Shown here: positions 50,716 to 59,835 of the stretch, one piece after another
Layout: every line of letters starts with the position of its first letter
Position numbering within the stretch: position 1 is the stretch's first letter
Source: PALSA-1196 sp036833805
GTDB taxonomy: Bacteria; Pseudomonadota; Gammaproteobacteria; Steroidobacterales; Steroidobacteraceae
DNA length: 64,000 bases
NCBI GenBank assembly: GCA_036833805.1
Contig: DAITPA010000002.1
Location: 1-64,000 of the forward strand
Reading direction: 5' to 3'
Notes under the pieces: generated by a model
Database searches by the model: none
Told to the model about the DNA's origin: nothing
The model's input: only the letters and a program-made list of their open reading frames with translations
Program-made: the position numbers and the translations under genes

Positions 50716-50921
50716 TGTGCCCTGTGTGCATCGGCACGGCGGCCTTGCTTGTCTCGAGCGGGACATCGGCCGGCGGTTTCGCGGCCCTCTTCGTGAGGCA
50801 GCGTGCCCGCAAGAACGAATCGGTTACACCGTGCACAGCCAACCGCGGCCGCGATCCCGAACCTGAGCAAAAAGATCTGCAGCGTTTTGCGCAGGATTCG
50901 TCGACGAATGCGCTCCGCTGA
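50715..50921 (+). CDS. Small MCPVC membrane-anchored protein
   Basis: 68 residues. The ATG overlaps the TGA of the second DUF899 gene (TGATG), so translation is probably coupled. It begins MCPVCIGTAALLVSSGTSAGG, a CxxC at the extreme N terminus followed by one hydrophobic segment, then a basic tail. I recall similar MCPVC small proteins beside DUF899 genes; function unknown. A two-Cys N terminus could be a redox partner of the CxxC proteins upstream. Confidence 0.65.
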   Translation: MCPVCIGTAALLVSSGTSAGGFAALFVRQRARKNESVTPCTANRGRDPEPEQKDLQRFAQDSSTNALR

Positions 50922-51485
50922 ACCCCATCACTCAGATGCACACTCAAAGGCACTCGCGACAGCCGCACCGCCAACCGATGACGCGCTTTCCGCTGTGCTT
51001 TTTTTCGGCATTTGGCATTGCAGCGGATTGGCCCTGAGTTAAGTCGCTTTGAAAAGTCAGGGCGCGGCAGCGCTGCCATTCAAGAGCAAACTGGTCTCCG
51101 GAAAATCCCCTGAAGCAGATGAAAGAACTGGGAGATCCGTGTCGAGCCCTGCGCCCCGACCCACCACCCCCATGCGCATCGGCATGTTGGACAATTTGCA
51201 TCACAACCGGCCGTTTGCTTTGAGGACGTCGTCAAGCGCCGTTGCCGGCGAGTCTTTACGAAACTCCTCAGACCCTTGCACGACGCACTATTTGGCGCGC
51301 GAACAGTCGCGCCCTAGTTCTGACACGCATTGCCGCTTAGATACAAATTCGCCACCGACACGGTATGCTTGCCGCTTCAGCACCCACGAAAGACCTGTTG
51401 TCTGCGCCTGACCACCCGGGCGGGTGGTTGGCAGAGCGCAATGATTGCACGATCTTGGCGAGCGCGAGCGCAGTGAAATGCCGCA
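50922..51485. other. 564-base intergenic region
   Basis: No gene or RNA recognised. Frames present overlap each other and show no family features. A CTTTTTTTC run near 50998 follows no strong hairpin. Confidence 0.4.
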
Positions 51486-51749
51486 ATGAATCCAGAAACT
51501 TTGAATAAGACACTCGCTGCGTTGCACGAACAGCTCAGCCACGCGCCGGCGCTCGATGAACAGTCGCGTCAACTTCTGCGGGAAATCATGAGCGACATCG
51601 AGGGGCTTGGACCGTCGCCGCTCTCCGCACCGCCCACTTTGCGTCGGGATCGCCTGGAGGAGCTCGCCATCGGATTCGAAATTGAACATCCGCTCCTGGC
51701 CGCCGGGCTGCGCCAGCTGATGGATCTGCTCGCAAAGGCCGGACTGTAG
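51486..51749 (+). CDS. DUF4404 protein
   Basis: 87 residues, ALDEQSRQLLREIMSDIEGLG and RLEELAIGFEIEHPLLAAGLRQLMDLLAKAGL match DUF4404, a small helical family of unknown function. It is flanked by non-coding stretches on both sides and is likely monocistronic. Confidence 0.8.
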   Translation: MNPETLNKTLAALHEQLSHAPALDEQSRQLLREIMSDIEGLGPSPLSAPPTLRRDRLEELAIGFEIEHPLLAAGLRQLMDLLAKAGL

Positions 51750-51860
51750 GCTGCAGGTCGGCGCCTTCGGCTCTCGCGGATCATCGCGCTTGGGCGGGCC
51801 AGTGTGCGCTGACGCAAGGGTCTGATCGTCGAATTTCCGTGCAGCTTGAGGCGAGCGAAC

Positions 51861-53498
51861 GTGAACACGACGGGCCAGTCAGGGTCGGGTCAACGCACTG
51901 CCGCGGCGCATCTCGCGCCAGTGACGCGGGGAGCGTTCAGCCACCCCGCCTTCACGGTGATCTGGATCGCGACGGTGGTTTCCAACGTCGGCACCTGGAT
52001 GTACAACGCCGCATCCGGCTGGCTGATGGTGAGTCTTGATGCCGATCCGCTCGTCGTCTCATTAGTTCAGGTTGCGACCAGCCTGCCGATGTTTCTGTTC
52101 GCCCTGCCCGCAGGGACACTCGCCGACATCGTCGACAAACGAAGGTTTCTAATCGCGCTGGAGGGGGCAACTACACTGGTTTCCGCGATATTCGCCGCCC
52201 TGGTCGGATTCGGCCACGTCACGCCAACCCTGCTCTTGCTATTTATGTTCCTGATCGGCGCCGGTGGCGCCCTGACCGCCCCGGCATGGCAGGCGATTGT
52301 TCCTGAATTGGTGCCTCCGCAGGATCTCATGCCGGCCGTCGCCAGCAACAGCGTGGGCGTCAACATCAGTCGCGCCGTGGGTCCCGCGCTGGCCGGAAGT
52401 ATCATTGGGCTCCTGGGCATTGCGGCGCCGTTCTGGGTCAACGCGATCAGTAATCTTGGCGTCATTGGCGCGCTGCTGTGGTGGCATGCGCCACACGCGC
52501 GGACCAGCCGGCTACCGGTCGAGCGATTCACGAGCGCCATGTTCACCGGGTTCCGCTACGCGAGGCATAACCGGCACCTGCGCGCGACGCTGGTGCGCGC
52601 GATCGCCTTCTTCCTCTTTGCGAGCGCTTACTGGGCGCTGCTGCCGCTCGTGGCGCACGACCGTCTGGCCGGAGGACCGGGGCTGTACGGCGTTCTACTC
52701 GGGGCGATCGGCACAGGCGCCGTCGCCGGCGCTTTCCTGCTGCCCTGGGCCAAGGCGCAGATCGGGCCCGACCTCATGGTCGTCGCGGGCACGGTCGGCA
52801 CGGCCGGCGCACTCGCCCTGTTCGGGCTTGCTCAAGGCCCCGCCGTCGCGCTCATCGCGAGCGCCCTGGCCGGAGCATCCTGGATCGCGGTGCTCGCGAA
52901 TCTCAACGTGTCTGCCCAGGTGGCGCTGCCGAATTGGGTGCGCGGGCGGGGCCTCGCACTCTTCGTAACCGTATTCTTCGGCACCATGACGCTTGGCAGT
53001 GCGGCCTGGGGAGAGATTGCGAGTACCGTCGGCTTGCCGCTGGCGCATTTCATCGCTGCGATCGGCGCTCTGCTCGCATTGCCGCTCACTTGGGGGATGA
53101 AGCTGCAGACGGGCGCCGGCGTTGATCTCACGCCCTCCATGCATTGGCCTGCACCGGTTGTGACGGGAGAGATCGACGCTGACCGCGGCCCGGTTCTCGT
53201 GACCGTCGAATACCGACTCGCCGCCGAAAAGGATCGCGAGGCGCTGCTCGCTGCCCTTGAAAAGCTGTCGCATGAGCGTCGCCGTGACGGCGCTTACGAC
53301 TGGGGCGTGTTCGAAGATTCTGCCGAGAGATTGCGTTATCTGGAAACCTTCCTCGTCGAGTCCTGGTTGGAACACCTGCGCCAGCACGAACGCGTGACGA
53401 ACGCTGATCGGGTGCTACAGGAGCGTATGAACCGCCTGCTCGCACAGGCACCGCAAGTCCGGCACTTCATTTCGCCGCCGCCGGGGCGTCCCAAATAG
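51861..53498 (+). CDS. MFS exporter (MFS_3/EntS-like) with C-terminal soluble domain
   Basis: 545 residues. Ten to twelve membrane helices to about residue 410, with FTVIWIATVVSNVGTWMYNAASGWLM and PAGTLADIVDKRRFL (the loop 2-3 motif) as in MFS_3 (PF05977). The last 120 residues (from about 425) are soluble, starting VLVTVEYRLAAEKDREALLAALEKL, a ferredoxin-like dimeric alpha-beta barrel pattern known at the end of this subfamily. Substrate unknown. GTG at 51861 with GAGG nine bases upstream is chosen over TTG at 51846. Confidence 0.88.
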   Translation: MNTTGQSGSGQRTAAAHLAPVTRGAFSHPAFTVIWIATVVSNVGTWMYNAASGWLMVSLDADPLVVSLVQVATSLPMFLFALPAGTLADIVDKRRFLIALEGATTLVSAIFAALVGFGHVTPTLLLLFMFLIGAGGALTAPAWQAIVPELVPPQDLMPAVASNSVGVNISRAVGPALAGSIIGLLGIAAPFWVNAISNLGVIGALLWWHAPHARTSRLPVERFTSAMFTGFRYARHNRHLRATLVRAIAFFLFASAYWALLPLVAHDRLAGGPGLYGVLLGAIGTGAVAGAFLLPWAKAQIGPDLMVVAGTVGTAGALALFGLAQGPAVALIASALAGASWIAVLANLNVSAQVALPNWVRGRGLALFVTVFFGTMTLGSAAWGEIASTVGLPLAHFIAAIGALLALPLTWGMKLQTGAGVDLTPSMHWPAPVVTGEIDADRGPVLVTVEYRLAAEKDREALLAALEKLSHERRRDGAYDWGVFEDSAERLRYLETFLVESWLEHLRQHERVTNADRVLQERMNRLLAQAPQVRHFISPPPGRPK

Positions 53499-53703
53499 AT
53501 ACCAGATACAAACGCCGGCGCACTGCGCCGGGCTTGCTTGCGGCGCCGGGCGTGTGCACGAGCGGCCGAGGTACGCAGGCCGCCATCGATCTCATGGGGC
53601 ACCATAGCAGCGCACCTGGAGCTGTCACGAACTGCACCGGGTCGCGTGTCGATCCGTATTTTCCCGGTGGCGCCATGCGGCGAGCCCGCTGTAAGGTTGC
53701 AGC

Positions 53704-55119
53704 ATGAGCGAGCGGGCGCATTTGCCGAACCAGACGATCTACGATGCCGGTCTCGTGAGCCGTTATGACCGCCCCGGGCCGCGCTACACGTCCTACCCAA
53801 CGGCCGTGCAGTTTCACCCAGGCTTCGGCCTGCGCGAGTACGAAGCCGCCGCCCGCCGCAGCAACAACGGCGTGCCGCGTCCACTGTCGCTATATGTGCA
53901 CGTGCCTTTCTGCGCAAGTCCGTGCTTTTATTGCGGCTGCAACAAGGTCATCACGCGCGACCTCGGCAAGGCCGAGCAATACCTGGCGCGGCTCAGGCGC
54001 GAGTCCGAGCTGCAGGGCGCGCTGTTTTCAGCGCTCCGCCCAGTCAACCAGCTGCACTTCGGTGGCGGCACGCCGACGTTCCTGACGGACGGCCAGATCG
54101 GCGGGGTCCTCGACAAGCTGCGCCAGCATTTCGCACTGCAGCGCGATCCCAAGCGCGAATACTCGATCGAGATCGATCCGCGCACGGTGTCGCCCGACCG
54201 GCTCGAGTCCCTGTCGACGCTCGGCTTCAACCGCATCAGCCTCGGCGTGCAGGACTTCGACCCGAACGTCCAGGTCGCGGTCAACCGCGTGCAGTCCGCC
54301 CAAGACACGCTCGCACTCATCAGCCGCGCGCGTGAGCTGCCGATCGACTCGGTGAGCATCGACCTGATCTACGGGCTCCCGAAACAGAACCGTGAAAGCT
54401 TCGCGCGCACACTCGACCTCGTCATTGGGGCACGGCCGGACCGGATCGCGGCCTACAGCTACGCGCATCTACCGCACATCTTCAGGCCGCAGCGCCAGAT
54501 CAAGAGTGCAGACCTGATCTCGTCGGTCGCGAAACTCGGTCTGCTCGAGCTCACAGTGGAGCGGCTGACCGCGGCCGGCTATGTCTACATAGGCATGGAT
54601 CACTTCGCGCTGCCGACCGACGAGCTCGTGCTCGCTCAGCAGAATGGAACGCTGCAGCGGAACTTTCAGGGCTATTCGACCCGAGGCCAGTGCGATCTCG
54701 TGGCGCTTGGGGTGAGCTCGATTTCCAATTTCGGCGGCACCTATGCGCAGAACGCCAAGACTCTGAATGAATACTACCGGATGCTCGATTCGGGAACCCT
54801 GCCGGTGCAGCGCGGGGTGGCGCTCAATGCCGACGATTTCGTGCGGCGTGAGGTCATCCAGCTTCTGATGTGCGCCGCGCGCCTCGAGTTCGCGGCGGTC
54901 GAAGCCGCGCACGGGATACGCTTCGAGGAGTACTTCGCCGTCGAGCTAGCCGCGCTCGCGCCCCTCGAGGCCGACGGCCTGGTTGTTCGCGAGGGACGGT
55001 CACTGTGGATTACGGCTCGCGGACGCCTGTTGCTGCGCAACGTCGCCATGGTGTTCGATGCGCATTTGCCGAAAGTTGCACCGCGTGCCGATCAGCCGCG
55101 CTTCTCGCGGTCGATCTGA
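53704..55119 (+). CDS. hemN: Oxygen-independent coproporphyrinogen III oxidase
   Basis: 471 residues. PRYTSYPTA (27-34) is the HemN-specific motif, and the radical-SAM cluster is Cys70, Cys74, Cys77 with Cys79 (CASPCFYCGC). FGGGTPTFL and the C-terminal HemN domain follow. It makes protoporphyrinogen IX without oxygen. No FNR/ANR box was seen in the 200 bases before it. A decayed ccoN fragment lies 2.6 kb on; hemN is often part of cco-fnr clusters. Confidence 0.95.
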   Translation: MSERAHLPNQTIYDAGLVSRYDRPGPRYTSYPTAVQFHPGFGLREYEAAARRSNNGVPRPLSLYVHVPFCASPCFYCGCNKVITRDLGKAEQYLARLRRESELQGALFSALRPVNQLHFGGGTPTFLTDGQIGGVLDKLRQHFALQRDPKREYSIEIDPRTVSPDRLESLSTLGFNRISLGVQDFDPNVQVAVNRVQSAQDTLALISRARELPIDSVSIDLIYGLPKQNRESFARTLDLVIGARPDRIAAYSYAHLPHIFRPQRQIKSADLISSVAKLGLLELTVERLTAAGYVYIGMDHFALPTDELVLAQQNGTLQRNFQGYSTRGQCDLVALGVSSISNFGGTYAQNAKTLNEYYRMLDSGTLPVQRGVALNADDFVRREVIQLLMCAARLEFAAVEAAHGIRFEEYFAVELAALAPLEADGLVVREGRSLWITARGRLLLRNVAMVFDAHLPKVAPRADQPRFSRSI

Positions 55120-55406
55120 GCCCGGCCGACAGGGCGGCGGCGGCGCCCATCAACAGGCGAGTCTGCCGCTCGCGGGAGCGTCGCAAGAAGCTGCCGACTT
55201 CACTGCGAATTTCCCGCCCGGTGTTCCCGTACTGCGTTGCGATATGGAGTCCCCCCAGACTGCAGTCGTCTGCTTTAGAAGACTCTGCATCGGACTCGAT
55301 ACGCTCCACAGCTAGCTGCGCCATGCGGTCAGACGTTCTGCCCACGCATCCAAGCCAGTTTGACGAGGCTACGTACCGGGTGTCCTAAACGATTTCGTGA
55401 GCTGCC

Positions 55407-57410
55407 TCAAAGGCCGAATGGATAGGTGTCTGGAAGGCCTTCGAGTTGTGTGGTCTTAAGAGGCGTGATCGCTTCGGTGTGGTCGAGCCAGATGTATTCG
55501 TCGAACTGGCGTGGCAGAACCGCCTGAAAATAGTGACTTTGAAGTTCGGTCTCGGGCCGGTAGATTACGCCGATGGCTCGCTCCAGCCGCGGACGCATCA
55601 GAGCCGCGGCGAGGTCTGCTGCGATTGGGCGACGTAAACGCAACAGAAACCGCGCCATGCCAGTTTCGTGGCACAGTCGCTCGTAACTTCCCGGCAGAGC
55701 CGGACGAACTGTCTTAATTTCCATCGGACCATCCCAGTCAGAGGCCGCCGCGACCGTGCCGCTGTTGGTGCCGAAGCCAATTGAATAAGCGCTGTCGCCA
55801 AATTCCTTGCGGCAAAGTTGGCCGATGTTGTACTCGCCGCGCGAAGACATTTCTGTCGCTGCAGCGTCCCCGACATGCGAATTGTGAGCCCAGACGATTG
55901 CACGGCTCTTGGGTCCGTGAAATTCGAGAAGCGCTTTCAACGTCTCGAACATGTGGCTGTCGCGCAAGTTCCAGGAGGCGCGAGACCCGTAGTACATGGT
56001 GCGGTAATAGCGCTCGGCATTTGCCACCAGGCGCGCGTTTTGCACGGCATCCAAAAAGCGTGCTCCATCGTGCTCGGCATAGGCGCGGCGCTTCTGCATG
56101 AGGTCCGTAAGCATGGAGACGACCTCACGTTCGCAGGTCTGAAAGGGACCGGTTAGCGCTGCGTGGCCGTAAGTGGCGGGGTCAGTCTGCCAAGGCGTCA
56201 AGCATCCATAGCGGTGGCGTGCGACCTCAGCGGCCCGCGGGTCGACGTTTTCAAGGTAACTTAACACCGAGCGAATTGAGGTGAAGAGACTGTAGAGATC
56301 AAGGCCGTGAAACGCGACTCGCTTGGGCGCCTCAATATTCGCATTGTGCGCTCGCAACCAGTCGACAAAATTCCGCACGTCCTGGTTGCGCCACATCCAC
56401 ACCGGAAAGCGCGCGAATGCCGTCCACTCGGAGGGGGCGTATTCGGCATGCCGAACGAAATGATCGATGCGCGCGGCGTCTGGCCAGTCGCCCTCGATGG
56501 CCACGAAGGAGAATCCCCTCTGCAGGATGAGCTCGCGCGAAATGCGCGCGCGCATGCGGTAGAAGTCCGAGGTGCCGTGAGTCGCTTCACCGAGCAGCAC
56601 AATGCGTGCAGCGCCGATGCGCTTGAGCAACGGTTCGAGGTCGGCGGAGTCGATCGCGTCAAACTTTTCACAGGACGCCGCAAGCAAATGCGCCAGAGTC
56701 GCCTCTGCGGTCTTGACGGCGCGGCGATATTTCGGCGCGGCGGATCGATCCTCCTCCGCTGCCCAGCCTTCCTCGCCCACCAATGGGACGAAGCGCACAT
56801 CCGCGATATCCTCCGTCGTGAACTTCTGCTCGGACACGCGCGTGACGCGCACGAGTTCCTGATAGCGCCGATCTTTCCCCACAGGAATAACCAGCCGGCC
56901 GCCGATTTTGAGTTGCGCTTTCAGGGACTCTGGTACGTCGCGGCCGCCCGCCGCGACCACAATCGCATCGTACGGCGCATGCGCAAGCCAGCCGCGCGTG
57001 CCGTCGGCATGCAGCACGTGCACGTTCCGGTGGCCGAGGTCGGCAAGCGTCGCCGCAGACTTCTCGGCCAGCTGGCCGATCCGCTCAACCGTGTAAACGT
57101 CGCCAGCAATCTGCGCCAGCACGGCCGCGGCGTATCCGGAACCGGTACCGATCTCCAGCACCTTTTCACCACCCGCGAGCGCCAATGCCTCAATCATCAT
57201 CGCAACTATGTAAGGTTGCGAGATCGTCTGATCCTCCTCTATGGGAAGGGGGGAATCTTCGTAGGCGAACTCCCACAGCTTTTTGGGTAGGAAGGCCTCG
57301 CGCGGTACGGTTCGCATTGCGTCGAGAACCAGGGGCGAACGCACGCCGCGGCCTGCTATCTGGTGATCGACCATAAGATCGCGAAGGCGCGCTAAATCGG
57401 TCGTTTTCAT
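55407..57410 (-). CDS. Fusion: protein-L-isoaspartate O-methyltransferase and erythromycin esterase-like domain
   Basis: 667 residues. Residues about 1-210 are a PCMT: VPREAFLP, EDQTISQPYIVAMM and VLEIGTGSGYAAAVLAQ (SAM site). Residues about 225-667 are an erythromycin esterase/succinoglycan-type domain: LLGEATHGTSDFYRMR, HGLDLYSLF, VWAHNSHVGDA and the C-terminal DEYIWLDHTEAITPL. The first half repairs isoaspartyl damage in proteins; the second half's substrate in such fusions is unknown. The ATG at 57410 has GGAG nine bases before it; two earlier in-frame ATGs (57425, 57557) lack a comparable site. Confidence 0.9.
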   Translation of the reverse strand: MKTTDLARLRDLMVDHQIAGRGVRSPLVLDAMRTVPREAFLPKKLWEFAYEDSPLPIEEDQTISQPYIVAMMIEALALAGGEKVLEIGTGSGYAAAVLAQIAGDVYTVERIGQLAEKSAATLADLGHRNVHVLHADGTRGWLAHAPYDAIVVAAGGRDVPESLKAQLKIGGRLVIPVGKDRRYQELVRVTRVSEQKFTTEDIADVRFVPLVGEEGWAAEEDRSAAPKYRRAVKTAEATLAHLLAASCEKFDAIDSADLEPLLKRIGAARIVLLGEATHGTSDFYRMRARISRELILQRGFSFVAIEGDWPDAARIDHFVRHAEYAPSEWTAFARFPVWMWRNQDVRNFVDWLRAHNANIEAPKRVAFHGLDLYSLFTSIRSVLSYLENVDPRAAEVARHRYGCLTPWQTDPATYGHAALTGPFQTCEREVVSMLTDLMQKRRAYAEHDGARFLDAVQNARLVANAERYYRTMYYGSRASWNLRDSHMFETLKALLEFHGPKSRAIVWAHNSHVGDAAATEMSSRGEYNIGQLCRKEFGDSAYSIGFGTNSGTVAAASDWDGPMEIKTVRPALPGSYERLCHETGMARFLLRLRRPIAADLAAALMRPRLERAIGVIYRPETELQSHYFQAVLPRQFDEYIWLDHTEAITPLKTTQLEGLPDTYPFGL

Positions 57411-57696
57411 GTAGGGCGTCTCCATTCCGGCATCAGTCGGCCGTGTTGCGAAATGCAATTCGGCTGGTGCTGGCGCGTGCTGTGCAGTCGTGCGAGCGAT
57501 CGGATGGCAGGTCAGGTTCACCGGCATCATGCAGTTGCCGGATCCGCCGCCTATCACGCAAAGCCAAACACAGCGAGTTAACCCCAGCCACTGGGGGAAT
57601 TACGTATGCGCGCGGCCAAACATAACTTGTAGGATCGCCGCTGCACGCAGGCTCGATTTGCGACTTGAGATTCAATTTATCATCAGGGAAGCGCAC

Positions 57697-57986
57697 ATGA
57701 GCGTGAACAGCGGCGACACGTACAACGATAAGGTCGTACGGCAATTTGCCATCATGACCCTGGTGTGGGCATCGTCGGCATGGCCGTCGGTGTCTTGAGC
57801 GCTGCGCAGCTGCACTGGCCGGCGTTGAACTTCGATATTCCCTGGCGCAACTACAGCCGGCTGCGTCCGCTGCACACCAACGCCGTGATCTTCGCGTTCG
57901 GCGGCTGCGCGTTCATCGGGACTTCGTATTACGTCGTGTAGCGTACCAGCCATGTGCGCCTGTTCAGCGACAAGGCCGCGCGCTGA
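57697..57986 (+). pseudogene. Decayed 5' fragment of ccoN (cbb3 oxidase subunit I)
   Basis: It begins MSVNSGDTYNDKVVRQFAIMTLVW with AGGGA before the ATG, matching CcoN. One G is missing at about 57767-57769 (TGGGC for TGG GGC); in the shifted frame the match continues as GIVGMAVGVLSAAQLHWPAL and LRPLHTNAVIFAFGGCAFIGTSYYVV. A TAG at 57939-57941 replaces the expected Gln codon, then RTSHVRLFSDKAAR and TGA. After that all homology stops, so about 95 of some 475 codons remain. The rest of the cco operon is absent. Confidence 0.88.
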
Positions 57987-58204
57987 CACCCGCCGATGCC
58001 TACTTTACTGGGTCTGGGATCACCACCGAATGAACGATCCTGACACGCGACACCGCCAAGCGGAGAACGGCGCGCAGAATCGGCGCGTTGCTCCAGACGG
58101 AGCCGCGTCGCTCGCCGCCACCCGATATTTGATGAGCTATGTCCAGGGCTTTTGCGAGGCAAAGCGACAGGCCCGAGAATTGCGTCCTCATGCGTGGACT
58201 TAAG

Positions 58205-58296
58205 TGGCGGAGAGGGTGGGATTCGAACCCACGAACACCCGTTAAGATGTTACTGGAATTCCAGTCCAGCGCCTTCGACCGCTCGGCCACCTCTCC
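58205..58296 (-). tRNA. tRNA-Ser (anticodon GGA)
   Basis: 92 nt: acceptor GGAGAGG/CCTCTCC, discriminator G, encoded CCA (58207-58205), long variable arm, GGTTCGAATCC T-loop and anticodon stem CTGGA/TCCAG around CTGGAAT, giving GGA. The 218 bases to its left, after the ccoN fragment, hold no recognisable gene. Confidence 0.97.
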
Positions 58297-58348
58297 TTGA
58301 TGAAAGTATACGGGCGCGCGCGGCCCCAGTTTTAGCATATTGCAACGC

Positions 58349-58654
58349 TTACGCCTGTGGAGGCTTCACGGCCTTCGGCACGACAAACGCCGGCGGTGAA
58401 TCAAGGCAACGATCTGAGCGCGTGCGCGCTGGCGGCGGCGGCTGATTCAGATCGGGAATGTGCAGTGCTCCCTTGGTATCGGGAGCATTCAGCCCGATCG
58501 GCGTCTTCAAGGGCGCGATGCTTTGCGCTTTCGCATAGAGCTGCGGATCGTTGCAGGTATAATTTTTGCCCGAATGCCGATGGAAGAAATGGCAGCCGCA
58601 GAGCGCAACGAGCGCAAGCGCAGCAAACATGCGTGGCAGCCAAATGACTCTCAT
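58349..58654 (-). CDS. Short lipoprotein resembling the N terminus of BamC
   Basis: 101 residues. Signal peptide with the lipobox LVALCGC (Cys about 21). The mature part has YAKAQSIAPLKTPIGLNAPDTKGALHIPDLNQPPPP, a spacing reminiscent of the unstructured BamC segment that binds BamD (apolar, Pro and Asp-rich), but the two globular BamC domains are missing. It lies just downstream of dapA, where bamC lies in E. coli (dapA-bamC). Identity as a short BamC is an inference. Confidence 0.7.
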   Translation of the reverse strand: MRVIWLPRMFAALALVALCGCHFFHRHSGKNYTCNDPQLYAKAQSIAPLKTPIGLNAPDTKGALHIPDLNQPPPPARTRSDRCLDSPPAFVVPKAVKPPQA

Positions 58655-58665
58655 GGATTCTCCGC

Positions 58666-59699
58666 TCAAAATGAAACCCCCGCCGCGCGCGCGCTCGCGT
58701 GAACGGCGGCATGATACGTCGTTGCAAGCTCGGTGAGCGGCAAACGGATCCCCGCATCGATGAGCTCCATGCGCGCCAACAGCCACTTGGCGGGTATCGG
58801 ATTCGCCTCGATAAAAAGGTCGCGATGCAGGCCGGCAAGGCTCGCATCGAGCCTTGCCGCCGCAACACGTTCACCCGCTCCGGCCGCGGCGGCAAGATCC
58901 GCCATGGCCCGCGGCGCAATGTTCGCCGTCACCGAGATGACGCCCCGCGCACCCGCCAGCATCGCCTCGCGCGCTGTCGCATCATCGCCGCTCAGCACGA
59001 GGAAACCGTCTGCGCAGGAATCCAGGAGCTCGCGCACCCGGCTGACCTGCGCCACCGCCTCTTTGATGCCCACAATCCCGGAAAGTTGCGCCAGCCGAGC
59101 CACCGTCGACGGCAGCATATCGACCGCGGTTCGCGCGGGCACGTTATAGAGAACGACGGGCAGCGGGGTGCTTTCCGCCACCGCCGCGAAGTGCCGGTAC
59201 AGACCCTCCTGCGTCGGGCGGTTGTACGCCGGCGTCACCACAAGGAGCGCATCGAGCGGCAGGCGCGACAGGTGCCGCACCCGTGCAACCGTCGCTGCGG
59301 TGCTGCTCGTGCCGGCGCCCGCCAACACCGGGATGCGGTGCTTGACGTGCTCACAGGCGTGGCGTGCGAGTTCGAAGATCTCCTCGTCNNNNNNNNNNNN
59401 NNNNNNNNNNNNNNNNNNNNNNNNNNNNNNNNNNNNNNNNNNNNNNNNNNNNNNNNNNNNNNNNNNNNNNNNNNNNNNNNNNNNNNNNTGCGGTGCTTGA
59501 CGTGCTCACAGGCGTGGCGTGCGAGTTCGAAGATCTCCTCGTCGCTCAGGGATACGGATTCCCCGGTCGTGCCGCCGACGACGATGCCGTTCGTGCCGTT
59601 GTCCAGATGGAAGTCAAGGAGGCGCCGCCACGCCGGAAAATCGAGCGAGCCGTCCGGCCGCATGGGGGTAACGATGGCGACCAGAGAGCCGGAAAACAT
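58666..59699 (-). CDS. dapA: 4-hydroxy-tetrahydrodipicolinate synthase (split by an assembly gap)
   Basis: The coding sequence is interrupted by 100 N. The 55 bases on each side of the N run are identical; removing the N run and one copy leaves 879 bases, an open frame of 292 residues, the normal DapA length. MFSGSLVAIVTPMRPDG starts the protein, GGTTGESVSLSDEE is the substrate loop, VLYNVPART holds the catalytic Tyr and IVGIKEA the Schiff-base Lys. It condenses pyruvate and aspartate semialdehyde in lysine/DAP synthesis. Confidence 0.93.
59334..59543. other. Scaffold gap with duplicated contig ends
   Basis: N run 59389-59488 (100 bases) flanked by exact 55-bp copies at 59334-59388 and 59489-59543. 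The length is a common assembler k-mer, so the contigs most likely overlap and the gap contains no real sequence. Confidence 0.9.
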
Positions 59700-59835
59700 T
59701 CACAAAATCCGCAAGCTACAGCAGGAGCGCGCGATGTTACGAGGCGATCCGCGGCTTAAGCAAGCGCGGTCGCAACCCGCCTTGGCACCCGCTAAACTCT
59801 GCACTCGAATAAAAGGACTGACGCCCGTCGACACG

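Noticed and set aside
57952..58203. An 83-codon plus-strand frame before tRNA-Ser
   Set aside because: It starts in the decayed ccoN fragment, and the rest matches no family and has no ribosome site that decides a start.
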